Part shown: one piece after another, positions 1 through 8,020 of the stretch
How positions within the stretch are numbered: position 1 is the stretch's first letter
Layout: every line of letters starts with the position of its first letter
NCBI RefSeq assembly: GCF_002954225.1
Contig: NZ_PPTH01000011.1
Location: forward strand, 151,446 to 215,445
Source: Arthrobacter ruber
Lineage (GTDB): Bacteria; Actinomycetota; Actinomycetes; Actinomycetales; Micrococcaceae
Reading direction: 5' to 3'
DNA: 64,000 bases
Position numbers and translations under genes: made by a program
The notes under the pieces: generated by a model
Databases searched by the model: none
What the model saw: only the letters and a program-made list of their open reading frames with translations
Told to the model about the DNA's origin: nothing

Positions 1-1234
1 CGATGTACCCGGCGGAGCTGAGCGCGCCGATCGCGGTGACGGTGTCCCGGACGCGCAGCGACTCGTCCAGCCGCCCGTGCACGAGCTGCAGCAGCTGGAC
101 CGTGAACTCGACGTCGCGCAGGCCGCCCGGGCCGAGCTTGAGCTGGCGTCCCTCCTCCTCGCGCGGGATGTTGTCGGTGACCCGGCGTCGCATGGCCCGG
201 ACGGCCTCCACGAACCCCTCGCGCTGCGAGGACGCCCACACGAACGGGGCGATGGCCTCCTCGTAGCGGCGGCCCAGCTCCGGATCGCCGGCCGCGGCCC
301 GGGCCTTCAGGAGCGCCTGGAACTCCCAGGTCTTCGCCCAGCGCTCGTAGTAGGAGATGTGGGACTGCAGCGTCCGGACCAGTTGCCCGTCCTTGCCTTC
401 GGGGCGGAGGTTGGCGTCGACCTCCCAGAGCGCCGGCTCCGGCCCGGCCGAGTAGACGCCGCGGGACATGCCGGAGGCGAGTGCCGTGCCGATCCGGGTG
501 ACCGTGGTGTCGTCGACGTCGTCACCCTCCACCACGTACACGACGTCGACGTCGGAGATGTAGTTCAGCTCGCGCGCGCCGGTCTTGCCCATGGCGATCA
601 CCGCGAGGCGGACGCGCGCGACGACGTCGGCCCCGTACACCTCGCCGAGCTCCGCGCGGGCGACGGCCAGCGACGCCTCGAGCGCCGCGGTGGCGAGATC
701 GGCGAGTTCGCGGCCGACGACGGGCAGGTAGTCGACCGGCACGCAATGACCGAGGTCCCGCACGGCGAGGTCCGTCAGGTGGCGCCGGTACGTCACCCGC
801 AGCCGGCGATAGGCGTCAGGGCCGGTGATGCCCGCCACGGGGTTGTCCTGCGACGGGTCGGCGTCGACGGACAGCAGCAGCTCGGACCGCAGGCTCTCGG
901 GCCCGACGACGGCCGGCGTCATCGGGCCCGGCTTCACCACGTCGAGGTGCTCGGGGCGGCGCATGAGGAACTCGCCGAGGGCCTCGGAGGCGCCCAGGAG
1001 CCGGAACAGCGGGCCGCGCCGCCCTTCCTCGGAGAACGCGGCCAGGGTGGCCTTCCGGCTACCCGCCAGCAGGCGGACGAAGGACTGCAGGGCGAGATCG
1101 GGGTCGGCGGCCGCGGCGAGACCGGCGAAGAGGTCGTCGTCGTTCAGGCCCTGCAGCTCGGGAGCGTCCAGGAACCGCCGGCTCTTGTCGAGGTCCGTGA
1201 AGCCGTAGCTGATCAGCTTGCGGTTGAGGCTCAT
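1..1234 (-). CDS. glnE: Bifunctional glutamine synthetase adenylyltransferase/deadenylyltransferase, N-terminal part (cut by window edge)
   Basis: GlnE attaches AMP to, and removes it from, glutamine synthetase in response to nitrogen status. The first 411 codons are visible from ATG at 1234; the frame is still open at the window start, so the C-terminal half is missing. The visible part is the first nucleotidyltransferase domain (adenylyl-removing in the family), with the signature YISDVDVVYVVEG near residue 225, followed by the helical segment containing LGPGGLRDVEFTVQLLQLVHG. The gene follows glnA2 by 40 bp, an arrangement also known in Corynebacterium and Mycobacterium. A TAGGGT box ends 6 nt before the ATG, so it probably also has its own leaderless transcript. 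Identity is clear; the full length is unknown. Confidence 0.95.
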   Translation of the reverse strand, partial: MSLNRKLISYGFTDLDKSRRFLDAPELQGLNDDDLFAGLAAAADPDLALQSFVRLLAGSRKATLAAFSEEGRRGPLFRLLGASEALGEFLMRRPEHLDVVKPGPMTPAVVGPESLRSELLLSVDADPSQDNPVAGITGPDAYRRLRVTYRRHLTDLAVRDLGHCVPVDYLPVVGRELADLATAALEASLAVARAELGEVYGADVVARVRLAVIAMGKTGARELNYISDVDVVYVVEGDDVDDTTVTRIGTALASGMSRGVYSAGPEPALWEVDANLRPEGKDGQLVRTLQSHISYYERWAKTWEFQALLKARAAAGDPELGRRYEEAIAPFVWASSQREGFVEAVRAMRRRVTDNIPREEEGRQLKLGPGGLRDVEFTVQLLQLVHGRLDESLRVRDTVTAIGALSSAGYI

Positions 1235-1240
1235 CCCCCA

Positions 1241-1246
1241 ACCCTA
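1241..1246 (-). promoter_or_regulatory. -10 box of a leaderless glnE promoter
   Basis: TAGGGT on the minus strand is followed by six bases and then the glnE ATG. With transcription starting about 7 nt after the box, the mRNA would begin at the start codon. No convincing -35 box and no Shine-Dalgarno sequence are seen. Confidence 0.55.
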
Positions 1247-1274
1247 GCCATGTCTCCGCCGGCCCCGGCAGGCA

Positions 1275-2615
1275 CTACAGGATGTTCAGGTTCCGGCGCA
1301 GCTCGTACGGCGTCACCTGGATGCGGTAGTCGCGCCACTCGGCGCGCTTGTTGCGCAGGAAGTTCTCGAAGACCTGCTCGCCCAGGATGTCCGCCACCAG
1401 CTCCGAGTCCTCCATGACGCGGATCGCGTCGTGCAGGCTCGCCGGCAGCGGGTCGTGGCCCATCGCGCGGCGCTCGGCCGCCGTCAGGCTCCAGACGTCG
1501 TCCTCGGCCGCCGCGGGGAGTTCGTAGCCCTCCTCGATGCCCTTGAGTCCTGCACCCAGGAGCACCGAGTAGGCGAGGTAGGGGTTGCTCGCGGAGTCGA
1601 TGCCCCGGTACTCGATGCGTGCGGACTGGCCCTTGTTGGGCTTGTAGAGCGGTACGCGCACCAGTGCCGAGCGGTTGTTGTGGCCCCAGGAGAGGTAGCT
1701 GGGCGCCTCCCCTCCACCCCAGAGCCGCTTGTACGAGTTGACGAACTGGTTCGTCACCGCGGTGAACTCGGGCGCGTGCCGCAGGATGCCCGCGATGAAC
1801 TGGCGCGCCGTCCTCGAGAGCTGGAACTCGGCACCGGCCTCGAAGAACGCGTTCGTGTCCCCCTCGAACAGTGAGAAGTGGGTGTGCATGCCGGAGCCGG
1901 GATGTTCGGAGAAGGGCTTGGGCATGAAGGTCGCATAGCTGCCGGAGGTCAGTGCCACCTCCTTGATGATGGTGCGGAACGTCATGATGTTGTCCGCGGT
2001 CTGCAGCGCGTCGGCGTAGCGCAGGTCGATCTCGTTCTGGCCGGGCCCTGCCTCGTGGTGGCTGAACTCCACGGAGATGCCGACCGACTCGAGCATCGCC
2101 ACGGCGTTCCGCCGGAAGTCCTGGGCCACCCCGCCGGGGACGTGGTCGAAGTAGCCGGCGGAGTCCACGGGAACGGGCTGGCCGTCCACGCCCAGCTCGG
2201 CGGACTTCAGGAGATAGAACTCGATCTCGGGATGGGTGTAGCAGGTGAACCCCATGTCGGCGGCCTTCGCCAGCGTCTTCTTCAGGACCCCGCGGGGATC
2301 GGCTGCGGAGGGCTGGCCGTCAGGGGTGAGGACGTCGCAGAACATGCGCGACGTCTGCTCCTTCTCGCCCCTCCACGGGAGGATCTGGAAGGTCGCGGGG
2401 TCGGGCTGGGCGAGCATGTCCGATTCGTAGACGCGCGCCAGTCCCTCGATCGAGGAGCCGTCGAACCCGAGGCCCTCCTCGAAGGCGCCCTCCACCTCGG
2501 CCGGGGCGAGTGCGACCGACTTCAGGGATCCGACGACGTCTGTGAACCACAGGCGCACATAGCGGACGTCCCGCTCCTCGATGGTGCGCAGTACGAACTC
2601 CTGCTGCCGATCCAT
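1275..2615 (-). CDS. glnA2: Type I glutamine synthetase, GlnA2 class
   Basis: Makes glutamine from glutamate, ammonia and ATP in the cytoplasm. The 446-residue protein opens with MDRQQEFVLRTIEERDVRYV, the N terminus typical of actinobacterial GlnA2 rather than GlnA1. It carries the beta-grasp segment GFDGSSIEG, the active-site stretch KPFSEHPGSGMHTHFS and the ATP-binding region around NNRSALVRVP. A tyrosine (Y364, in GYELPA) lies where the adenylylated tyrosine of GlnA1 is expected, but the surroundings differ from the usual NLYDLPP. The ATG is preceded by AGAGGGG at good spacing. glnE lies 40 bp downstream on the same strand, so the two are probably co-transcribed. Confidence 0.95.
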   Translation of the reverse strand: MDRQQEFVLRTIEERDVRYVRLWFTDVVGSLKSVALAPAEVEGAFEEGLGFDGSSIEGLARVYESDMLAQPDPATFQILPWRGEKEQTSRMFCDVLTPDGQPSAADPRGVLKKTLAKAADMGFTCYTHPEIEFYLLKSAELGVDGQPVPVDSAGYFDHVPGGVAQDFRRNAVAMLESVGISVEFSHHEAGPGQNEIDLRYADALQTADNIMTFRTIIKEVALTSGSYATFMPKPFSEHPGSGMHTHFSLFEGDTNAFFEAGAEFQLSRTARQFIAGILRHAPEFTAVTNQFVNSYKRLWGGGEAPSYLSWGHNNRSALVRVPLYKPNKGQSARIEYRGIDSASNPYLAYSVLLGAGLKGIEEGYELPAAAEDDVWSLTAAERRAMGHDPLPASLHDAIRVMEDSELVADILGEQVFENFLRNKRAEWRDYRIQVTPYELRRNLNIL

Positions 2616-2731
2616 GGCAACCCCTCTTCCTGTCCTCGTCGCCCCCGCAGGGCGGGCGGTCCGCGCCCGTCGTGGGCATCCGGCGCCCTACCCGGCACGT
2701 GCCGCCGGATACGCCGGCGCCCGCCTCGAAT

Positions 2732-2757
2732 ACTCTACTGACCCGACTCTACTGACC
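2732..2757. repeat. Duplicated 12-mer in the glnA2-panB intergenic region
   Basis: ACTCTACTGACC occurs at 2732-2743 and again at 2746-2757, a 14-bp period. Read on the minus strand each copy holds TAGAGT, a plausible -10 hexamer for glnA2. The repeat could be a duplicated promoter element or a regulator site; neither is shown. Confidence 0.6.
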
Positions 2758-2813
2758 TCCGGGGGTCCATCGGGTGCGCGGGTCTCCGCCCGGTCCGGCG
2801 TGCCGCCGTCCGA

Positions 2814-2819
2814 TAGTCT
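2814..2819 (+). promoter_or_regulatory. -10 box of a leaderless panB promoter
   Basis: TAGTCT is followed by six bases (CGTTGC) and then the panB ATG at 2826. No Shine-Dalgarno sequence fits in this gap, so initiation directly at the 5' end of the mRNA is expected. Confidence 0.6.
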
Positions 2820-2825
2820 CGTTGC

Positions 2826-3710
2826 ATGACTTCCGCCGAACTGCCAGCACCCTACGGAGCGGGAGCGGGCAGCACCCCGGCTCCTGCCGCGGACGCACCA
2901 GCGGGCGCGACGCCGGCCGGCCGGGTCCGCATCCACCACCTGCAGCAGGCCAAGGACCAGGGCACGCGCTTCGCGATGCTGACGGCGTACGACCAGTACG
3001 CGGCCCAGGTGTTCGACGAGGCCGGCATCGAGGTGCTCCTCGTGGGCGATTCGGCCGCTAACAACGTGCTGGGGCACGCCACGACCCTGCCCATCACCCT
3101 CGACGAGATGATCCTGTTCAGCCGCGCGGTGAGCAGGGCGGCCAGCCGCGCCCTCGTGGTCGCGGACCTGCCCTTCGGCAGCTACGAGGTGTCGCCGGAG
3201 CAGGCCGTGGAGTCCTCCGTCCGGCTCCTCAAGGAGGGCCTGGTGCACGCGGTCAAGATGGAGGGCGGCGCCGCCTATGCGGACACCGTGCGTGCCCTCG
3301 TCCGCGCCGGCATCCCGGTCATGGCGCACGTGGGCTTCACCCCGCAGAGCGAGCACGCGCTCGGCGGCTACCGGGTGCAGGGCCGCGGGGAGGCGTCGCA
3401 GCGCATCGTGGACGACGCCGTCGCCCTCGCCGATGCCGGGGCTTTCTGCGTGCTGATGGAGATGGTGCCCGCGGCGACCGCGGACGCCGTCGATGCGGCC
3501 GTCCGGGTACCGACCATCGGGATCGGCGCCGGGCCGGGCACCACGGGGCAGGTGCTGGTCTGGCAGGACATGGCGGGGCTGCGCGGGGGCAGGCAGGCGA
3601 GGTTCGTCAAGCAGTACGCGGAGGTGCGGACGGTCCTCGCGGACGCCGCGCGGGCGTATGCGGACGATGTCCGCGCCGGGACCTTCCCCGGGCCGGAGCA
3701 CACCTTCTAG
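2826..3710 (+). CDS. panB: 3-methyl-2-oxobutanoate hydroxymethyltransferase
   Basis: First step of pantothenate and coenzyme A synthesis: transfers a one-carbon unit from methylenetetrahydrofolate to 2-oxoisovalerate, giving ketopantoate. The 294-residue protein has about 35 low-complexity Ala/Pro/Gly residues and then a complete PanB TIM barrel. Family motifs are [17 protein letters not shown], the metal-binding [26 protein letters not shown] and [18 protein letters not shown]. No other pan gene is adjacent. It runs towards the 53-residue gene on the other strand, whose stop lies 12 bp away, with no obvious terminator between them. Confidence 0.96.
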   Translation: MTSAELPAPYGAGAGSTPAPAADAPAGATPAGRVRIHHLQQAKDQGTRFAMLTAYDQYAAQVFDEAGIEVLLVGDSAANNVLGHATTLPITLDEMILFSRAVSRAASRALVVADLPFGSYEVSPEQAVESSVRLLKEGLVHAVKMEGGAAYADTVRALVRAGIPVMAHVGFTPQSEHALGGYRVQGRGEASQRIVDDAVALADAGAFCVLMEMVPAATADAVDAAVRVPTIGIGAGPGTTGQVLVWQDMAGLRGGRQARFVKQYAEVRTVLADAARAYADDVRAGTFPGPEHTF

Positions 3711-3721
3711 GGCTGGCGCCG

Positions 3722-3883
3722 CTAGTCGTCCTCCCGGTCCCAGGCGTCGTTGCGCTGCTGGACCTTCTCCAGGGCCTTCTCCGCTTCTCCACGGGTGGCA
3801 TAGGGTCCGATGAGCTGGGACCAGTCCGATTGCCGGTCCTCCTCGACCTCGTGCGTGCGCACGTTGAACCAGTACTCCGTCAT
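3722..3883 (-). CDS. Small SPOR-like acidic protein, 53 residues
   Basis: A short gene: ATG at 3883, stop TAG at 3724-3722. The protein begins [19 protein letters not shown] and contains [17 protein letters not shown], a pattern like the second half of a SPOR fold (Gly-Pro-Tyr followed by a helix spaced by Glu, Ala and Lys). Translation is well supported: AGGAGGT lies 5 nt before the ATG. It has no signal peptide, membrane segment or cysteine. Similar short proteins are common in Arthrobacter relatives as far as I recall, but no function is known to me. It lies between panB (convergent) and map (divergent). Confidence 0.75.
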   Translation of the reverse strand: MTEYWFNVRTHEVEEDRQSDWSQLIGPYATRGEAEKALEKVQQRNDAWDREDD

Positions 3884-3969
3884 GTCGACCTCCTAGATCC
3901 ACGGAAAGCGTCGGGTCATCAACGGTCCCGGGGGACACCACCACTTCCGTGGCCTCCCCGCGCCCGCTA

Positions 3970-3975
3970 TAGGAT
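3970..3975 (+). promoter_or_regulatory. -10 box of a leaderless map promoter
   Basis: TAGGAT is followed by seven bases and then the map ATG at 3983. An AAGGG lies in the gap but is too close to the start codon to act as a ribosome binding site. Confidence 0.55.
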
Positions 3976-3982
3976 CAAGGGT

Positions 3983-4861
3983 ATGCCCCTGTCTTCCGCC
4001 ACCGCTCCCCTCGGGACACTGACACCCGGCACGGTCTCGCCGCAGCGACCGGTCCCGCCGGGCATCGCCCGGCCCGAATACGTGGGCCGCAAGGCTCCCG
4101 CGCCCTTCACGGGCTCGGAGGTGAAGACGCCGGAGACGATCGAGCGGATCAGGACCGCCGGCAGGATCGCGGCACAGGCGATCGTCGAGGTGGGCCGGCA
4201 CGCGGTGCCCGGCATCACCACCGATTCCCTCGACAGGATCGGGCACGAGTTCCTGCTCGATCACGGCGCCTACCCCTCGACCCTCGGCTACCGCGGCTTC
4301 CCCAAGTCCCTGTGCTCGTCCCTCAACGAGGTCATCTGCCACGGCATCCCCGACACGACCGTCCTGCAGGACGGCGACATCCTGAACATCGACATCACCG
4401 CGTACAAGGACGGCGTGCACGGCGACACGAACTACACGTTCTGCATCGGTGAAGTCGACGAGGAGTCGCGCCTGCTCGTGGAACGCACCCAGGAGTCCCT
4501 GAACCGGGCCATCCGCGCGGTGGCGCCCGGCCGGGAGGTCAACGTCATCGGCCGCACCATCGAGTCCTACGCGAAGCGGTTCGGTTATGGTGTTGTCCGG
4601 GACTTCACCGGGCACGGCGTCGGCGAAGCGTTCCACACGGGCCTGATCATCCCGCACTACGACGCCGCCCCCGCCTACAACCGCGTCATCGAACCGGGCA
4701 TGGTCTTCACCATCGAACCGATGCTCACGCTCGGCACCATCGACTGGACCATGTGGGCGGACGACTGGACCGTCGTCACGAAGGACCGCAAGAGGACAGC
4801 GCAGTTCGAGCACACGCTCGTTGTCACCGACCGCGGCGCGGAGATCCTGACCCTGCCCTAG
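3983..4861 (+). CDS. map: Methionine aminopeptidase type I
   Basis: Removes the N-terminal methionine from new proteins. I chose ATG 3983, giving 292 residues, because a -10 box ends just before it and homology begins shortly after; an in-frame start at 3830 would run antisense through the small gene. About 45 extra N-terminal residues precede the catalytic fold, as in the longer actinobacterial MetAP1c/MapB enzymes. Metal ligands are visible: Asp in NIDITAY, Asp in HGDTN, His in FTGHGVG (about residue 210), Glu in TIEPML (about 244) and Glu in AQFEHT. HGIPD near residue 119 is the substrate-pocket histidine. Confidence 0.95.
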   Translation: MPLSSATAPLGTLTPGTVSPQRPVPPGIARPEYVGRKAPAPFTGSEVKTPETIERIRTAGRIAAQAIVEVGRHAVPGITTDSLDRIGHEFLLDHGAYPSTLGYRGFPKSLCSSLNEVICHGIPDTTVLQDGDILNIDITAYKDGVHGDTNYTFCIGEVDEESRLLVERTQESLNRAIRAVAPGREVNVIGRTIESYAKRFGYGVVRDFTGHGVGEAFHTGLIIPHYDAAPAYNRVIEPGMVFTIEPMLTLGTIDWTMWADDWTVVTKDRKRTAQFEHTLVVTDRGAEILTLP

Positions 4862-4890
4862 CGCAGCCGCCCCGCGGATGCCTGCCCGAC

Positions 4891-4930
4891 CACCGCTCGA
4901 CACCGCTGGACACCGCTCGACACCGCCCAG
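4891..4930. repeat. Four-copy decamer tandem repeat
   Basis: CACCGCTCGA, CACCGCTGGA, CACCGCTCGA and CACCGCCCAG follow each other without gaps between map and ppgK, and a further degenerate copy may follow at 4931. The run looks like replication slippage. It would give a repetitive segment in any map-ppgK transcript. Confidence 0.75.
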
Positions 4931-4993
4931 CACTGCCCCACTGCCCCCTTCCGGCTCACGCCGGCCCCTCTCGACGGAGAATCACGGAGAATC

Positions 4994-5806
4994 ATGGCCA
5001 AGGACACCGACAAGAAGAAATCGAAGAAGCTCCCCGCGACGGTCATCGGCGTCGACATCGGCGGCACCGGCATCAAGGGTGGCATCGTCGACCTTGCCAA
5101 GGGCGTGATCGTCGGTGAGCGCTACCGTATCCCGACGCCCCAGCCGGCCACGCCGGAGGCCGTGGCCGAGGTGGTCGGGCAGATCGTGGCCGAGCTGTCC
5201 TCACGCCCGGAGGGGCCGGCCGCGGACGTGCCGGTCGGTGTCACCTTCCCCGCCATCATCCAGCACGGCGTCGCGCGGTCGGCGGCGAACGTGGACAAGA
5301 GCTGGGTGGACACCGATGTCGACGCCCTGTTCACGGCCGTCCTCGGACGCGACGTCCACGTGATCAACGACGCCGACGCCGCCGGCCTCGCAGAGGTCCG
5401 CTACGGCGCGGGCAAGGGCAAGATGGGCACCGTCCTGGTGATCACCCTGGGCACCGGCATCGGGTCCGCCTTCATCTTCGACGGCAGGCTGGTGCCGAAC
5501 GCCGAACTCGGACACCTCGAGATCGATGGGCACGACGCCGAGACGAAGGCCTCGGCAGTGGCCCGTGAACGGGACGGGATCGGTTGGGACGAGTACGCCG
5601 TACGCCTACAGCGCTACTTCTCGCACGTCGAGTTCCTCTTCTCGCCCGAGCTGTTCATCGTCGGCGGCGGCATCTCGAAGCGGAGCAGCGAATACCTGCC
5701 GGCCCTGAAGCTGCGCACGCCGATCATCCCGGCCGAGCTCCGCAATCATGCGGGCATCGTGGGCGGGGCGCTGCAGGCCGCGCTGCTCTTCACGCCGAAG
5801 GCCTGA
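4994..5806 (+). CDS. ppgK: Polyphosphate glucokinase
   Basis: Phosphorylates glucose with polyphosphate, and usually also ATP, as donor; it is an actinobacterial ROK-fold enzyme. The 270-residue protein has the phosphate-binding IGVDIGGTGIKGG near residue 18, the sugar-binding NDADAAGLAE with the catalytic aspartate, TLGTGIGSAFIFDG, and ELGHLEIDGHDAE. It lacks the zinc-binding CxCGxxGC motif of ROK glucokinases, as PpgK does. The ribosome binding site is duplicated: ACGGAGAATC occurs twice in a row at 4974-4993, immediately before the ATG. It is 132 bp downstream of map on the same strand and ends in a strong terminator. Confidence 0.95.
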   Translation: MAKDTDKKKSKKLPATVIGVDIGGTGIKGGIVDLAKGVIVGERYRIPTPQPATPEAVAEVVGQIVAELSSRPEGPAADVPVGVTFPAIIQHGVARSAANVDKSWVDTDVDALFTAVLGRDVHVINDADAAGLAEVRYGAGKGKMGTVLVITLGTGIGSAFIFDGRLVPNAELGHLEIDGHDAETKASAVARERDGIGWDEYAVRLQRYFSHVEFLFSPELFIVGGGISKRSSEYLPALKLRTPIIPAELRNHAGIVGGALQAALLFTPKA

Positions 5807-5829
5807 CCCGGGACGCCGCCCCTGCAGCG

Positions 5830-5864
5830 AGAAGCCCGGTCCGGATGTCCCGGACCGGGCTTCT
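5830..5864 (+). terminator. Intrinsic terminator after ppgK
   Basis: A perfect 15-bp inverted repeat (AGAAGCCCGGTCCGG and its complement, 5830-5844 and 5850-5864) with a 5-nt loop lies 24 bp past the ppgK stop. There is no long T-run, as is common in high-GC genomes. Confidence 0.85.
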
Positions 5865-5902
5865 CCCGTCTCCACGGTCCTGCCACGGGGGCGGAGGTGG
5901 AA

Positions 5903-5942
5903 CCGGTGGTGGCGTCGGCTTCCCCTCCGCAGCCACCACCGG
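5903..5942 (-). terminator. Probable terminator after nrdR
   Basis: CCGGTGGTGGC (5903-5913) pairs perfectly with GCCACCACCGG (5932-5942) across an 18-nt loop. It lies 15 bp past the nrdR stop on the minus strand. Confidence 0.6.
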
Positions 5943-5956
5943 GGTCTTGTAGGGCG

Positions 5957-6454
5957 CTACCGCGCCGTCAGGGGCCGTTGCGCGCCGCTCGGCACGCGCT
6001 CGTTGTCCTGTGCCTGCCGGCGCAGGGTCTCGATGGCTTCCTCGAAGTCCTCGAGGGACTCGAAGCCCTGGTACACGCTCGCGAAGCGCAGGTACGCGAT
6101 CTGGTCGAGCTTCCGCAGGGGTCCCAGGATCGCGAGGCCCACTTCGTGCGCGTCGATCTCGGCGACGCCGCTGGCGCGGACGTTCTCCTCGACCTCCTGG
6201 GCGAGCAGCGCGAGGTCGTCCTCCGTGACCGGACGGCCCTGGCAGGCCTTTCGCACGCCGTTGATGATCTTCGAACGGCTGAACGGCTCCCCGGCACCGG
6301 AGCGCTTGACCACGCTGAGGCTCGTCGTCTCCACGGTGCTGAAGCGTCGGCCGCACTCGGGACACTGGCGGCGGCGACGGATGGCCGAGCCGTCGTCGCC
6401 GAGGCGGCTGTCCACGACGCGGGAGTCCGGATTGCGGCAGTACGGGCAGTACAT
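5957..6454 (-). CDS. nrdR: Transcriptional repressor NrdR
   Basis: ATP/dATP-sensing repressor of ribonucleotide reductase genes. The 165-residue protein has the N-terminal zinc ribbon with C3, C6, C31 and C34 (MYCPYC and QCPECGRRF) and an ATP-cone domain from about residue 49, including [16 protein letters not shown] and [13 protein letters not shown]. The length is normal for the family. The promoter carries two palindromes that fit NrdR boxes (separate entry), so it probably represses itself. No ribonucleotide reductase gene lies in this window; its targets must be elsewhere. Confidence 0.97.
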   Translation of the reverse strand: MYCPYCRNPDSRVVDSRLGDDGSAIRRRRQCPECGRRFSTVETTSLSVVKRSGAGEPFSRSKIINGVRKACQGRPVTEDDLALLAQEVEENVRASGVAEIDAHEVGLAILGPLRKLDQIAYLRFASVYQGFESLEDFEEAIETLRRQAQDNERVPSGAQRPLTAR

Positions 6455-6492
6455 GCGCCCCCCTCTCCCGCTCTGGATCTACCGTTGCACCA

Positions 6493-6522
6493 AGTTTAGG
6501 ACTACATGTGGTGAAAGAACAA
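6493..6522 (-). promoter_or_regulatory. nrdR promoter
   Basis: On the minus strand TTGTTC (complement of 6517-6522) is followed after 18 bp by TAAACT (complement of 6493-6498). This is the best -35/-10 pair in front of nrdR and leaves a 5' leader of about 30-40 nt. Confidence 0.55.
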
Positions 6523-6544
6523 CACTGTAATTACCAGATGTAGT
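6501..6544 (-). promoter_or_regulatory. Pair of NrdR-box-like palindromes
   Basis: ACTACATGTGGT (6501-6512) is a 12-bp palindrome with one mismatched pair; ACCAGATGTAGT (6533-6544) is a weaker copy. Their centres are 32 bp apart, close to three helix turns, the spacing known for tandem NrdR boxes. The first sits inside the -35/-10 spacer and the second just upstream of the -35 box, which would block RNA polymerase. The upstream copy ends only 4 bp before the hisD stop codon. Confidence 0.6.
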
Positions 6545-6547
6545 GGG

Positions 6548-7921
6548 TCACGGCGTGTCGTTCCCGAAACGCGCCGTGACCGCCTCCCCGTGCGCGGGGA
6601 GGTTCTCGGCACCGGACAGGGCCACGATCGACGACGCCACCTCGCGCAGCGCCTCGCGGTCGTAGTCCACGAGCTGGACCGCCCGCAGGAACGTGGTGAC
6701 GTTCAGCCCGGAGGCGAAGGCCGCGGTGCCGCCGGTCGGCAGCACGTGGTTGGAGCCGGCGCAGTAGTCGCCGAGGCTGACGGGGCTGTGGGCGCCGACG
6801 AAGATGGCCCCGGCGTTGCGGATGCGGCCCGCCACGGCGGCGGCGTCCGCTGTGTGGATCTCGAGGTGCTCCGCCGCGTAGGCGTCGCACACCGCGATCC
6901 CGTGGTCGATGTCCTCGACGAGGATCACGCCGGACTGCGGACCGGAGAGCGCCGTCCGGACCCGGTCGGCGTGGCGTGTCGCCGCGGCACGTACCTGGAG
7001 CGCCTCGATGACGGCGGCGGCGAGTTCCTCGGAGTCGGTCACCAGGACGGACGCCGCCTGCGGGTCGTGCTCGGCCTGGCTCACGAGGTCGGCGGCCACG
7101 AGGTCGGCGTCGGCGGCGGCATCGGCGAGGACGGCGATCTCCGTGGTGCCCGCCTCCGAGTCGATGCCCACGCGTCCGCGGACGAGCCGCTTGGCCGTGG
7201 CCACGAAGACGTTGCCCGGTCCGGTGACCACGTTGACGGGGTCGATGGACAGCCCCGCCCTGGAGTCGGGGATGCCGTAGGCGAGGGCCGCCACGGCCTG
7301 CGCCCCGCCCATCGCGTACACCTCGGTGACCCCGAGCATCGACGCGGCCGCGAGGATCACGGGGTGCGGCCACCCGCCGAACTCCTTCTGCGGGGGCGAT
7401 GCGAGGGCGATGGAACCGACGCCGGCGGCCTGCGCCGGCACGACGTTCATGACCACGGAGGACGGGTAGACGGCGAGCCCACCGGGGACGTAGAGGCCCA
7501 CGCGCTCCACGGGGACCCACTTGTGCGTCAGGCGCGCACCGGGCGCGATCTCCACCCCGACGTCGGCGGGGACCTGGGCGCGGGCGAAGATCCGGGCGCG
7601 GCGGATGGCCTCCTCGAGGGCGCCGCGGACGTCGTCGTCGAGCCCGGACACCGCCGCCGCGATGACCTCGGCGGGCACGCGCGGGTGGTCCTGCTCGACG
7701 CCGTCGAACCGAAGGGCGAGGTCCCGGAGGGACGCGAGACCGCGGGCCCGGACGTCGTCGATGATCGCCTGCACGGCGGCCTCGGAGGACGTGGCACTGC
7801 CTGCGGCCCGCGGCATGGCGCTCCTCAGCTCACCGGCGGACAGGGTCCGGCCGCGCAGGTCGATGGTCCGGAAGCCGACGGGCCGGTCGGCAGGAGAGGG
7901 GGTGCTGGGCGCTGAAGTCAC
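6548..7921 (-). CDS. hisD: Histidinol dehydrogenase
   Basis: Performs the last two steps of histidine synthesis, oxidising histidinol to histidine with two NAD+. The 457-residue protein has the full family pattern: [52 protein letters not shown], the zinc/catalytic segment [10 protein letters not shown], and AEHLEIHT. It starts with GTG at 7921; a TAGACT box ends 6 nt before it, predicting a leaderless mRNA. No other his gene is adjacent, so the rest of the pathway lies elsewhere or begins beyond a rearrangement. Confidence 0.96.
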   Translation of the reverse strand: MTSAPSTPSPADRPVGFRTIDLRGRTLSAGELRSAMPRAAGSATSSEAAVQAIIDDVRARGLASLRDLALRFDGVEQDHPRVPAEVIAAAVSGLDDDVRGALEEAIRRARIFARAQVPADVGVEIAPGARLTHKWVPVERVGLYVPGGLAVYPSSVVMNVVPAQAAGVGSIALASPPQKEFGGWPHPVILAAASMLGVTEVYAMGGAQAVAALAYGIPDSRAGLSIDPVNVVTGPGNVFVATAKRLVRGRVGIDSEAGTTEIAVLADAAADADLVAADLVSQAEHDPQAASVLVTDSEELAAAVIEALQVRAAATRHADRVRTALSGPQSGVILVEDIDHGIAVCDAYAAEHLEIHTADAAAVAGRIRNAGAIFVGAHSPVSLGDYCAGSNHVLPTGGTAAFASGLNVTTFLRAVQLVDYDREALREVASSIVALSGAENLPAHGEAVTARFGNDTP

Positions 7922-7927
7922 CGGACG

Positions 7928-7933
7928 AGTCTA
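7928..7933 (-). promoter_or_regulatory. -10 box of a leaderless hisD promoter
   Basis: TAGACT on the minus strand, then six bases, then the hisD GTG. No ribosome binding site is possible in that gap. Confidence 0.6.
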
Positions 7934-7984
7934 TCGGGAGGCGTACCCGGCGCGGCCCGTGCGGTCACCGGTACCGCCCGCATC

Positions 7985-8020
7985 GGCGTCAGGGCCGGCG
8001 TCGGGTCCGGCGTCAGGTCC
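7985..8020. repeat. Three-copy 12-mer tandem repeat
   Basis: GGCGTCAGGGCC, GGCGTCGGGTCC and GGCGTCAGGTCC are adjacent. The last unit covers the stop codon of the membrane protein gene at 8013-8015, so slippage here could change the C terminus. Confidence 0.6.
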
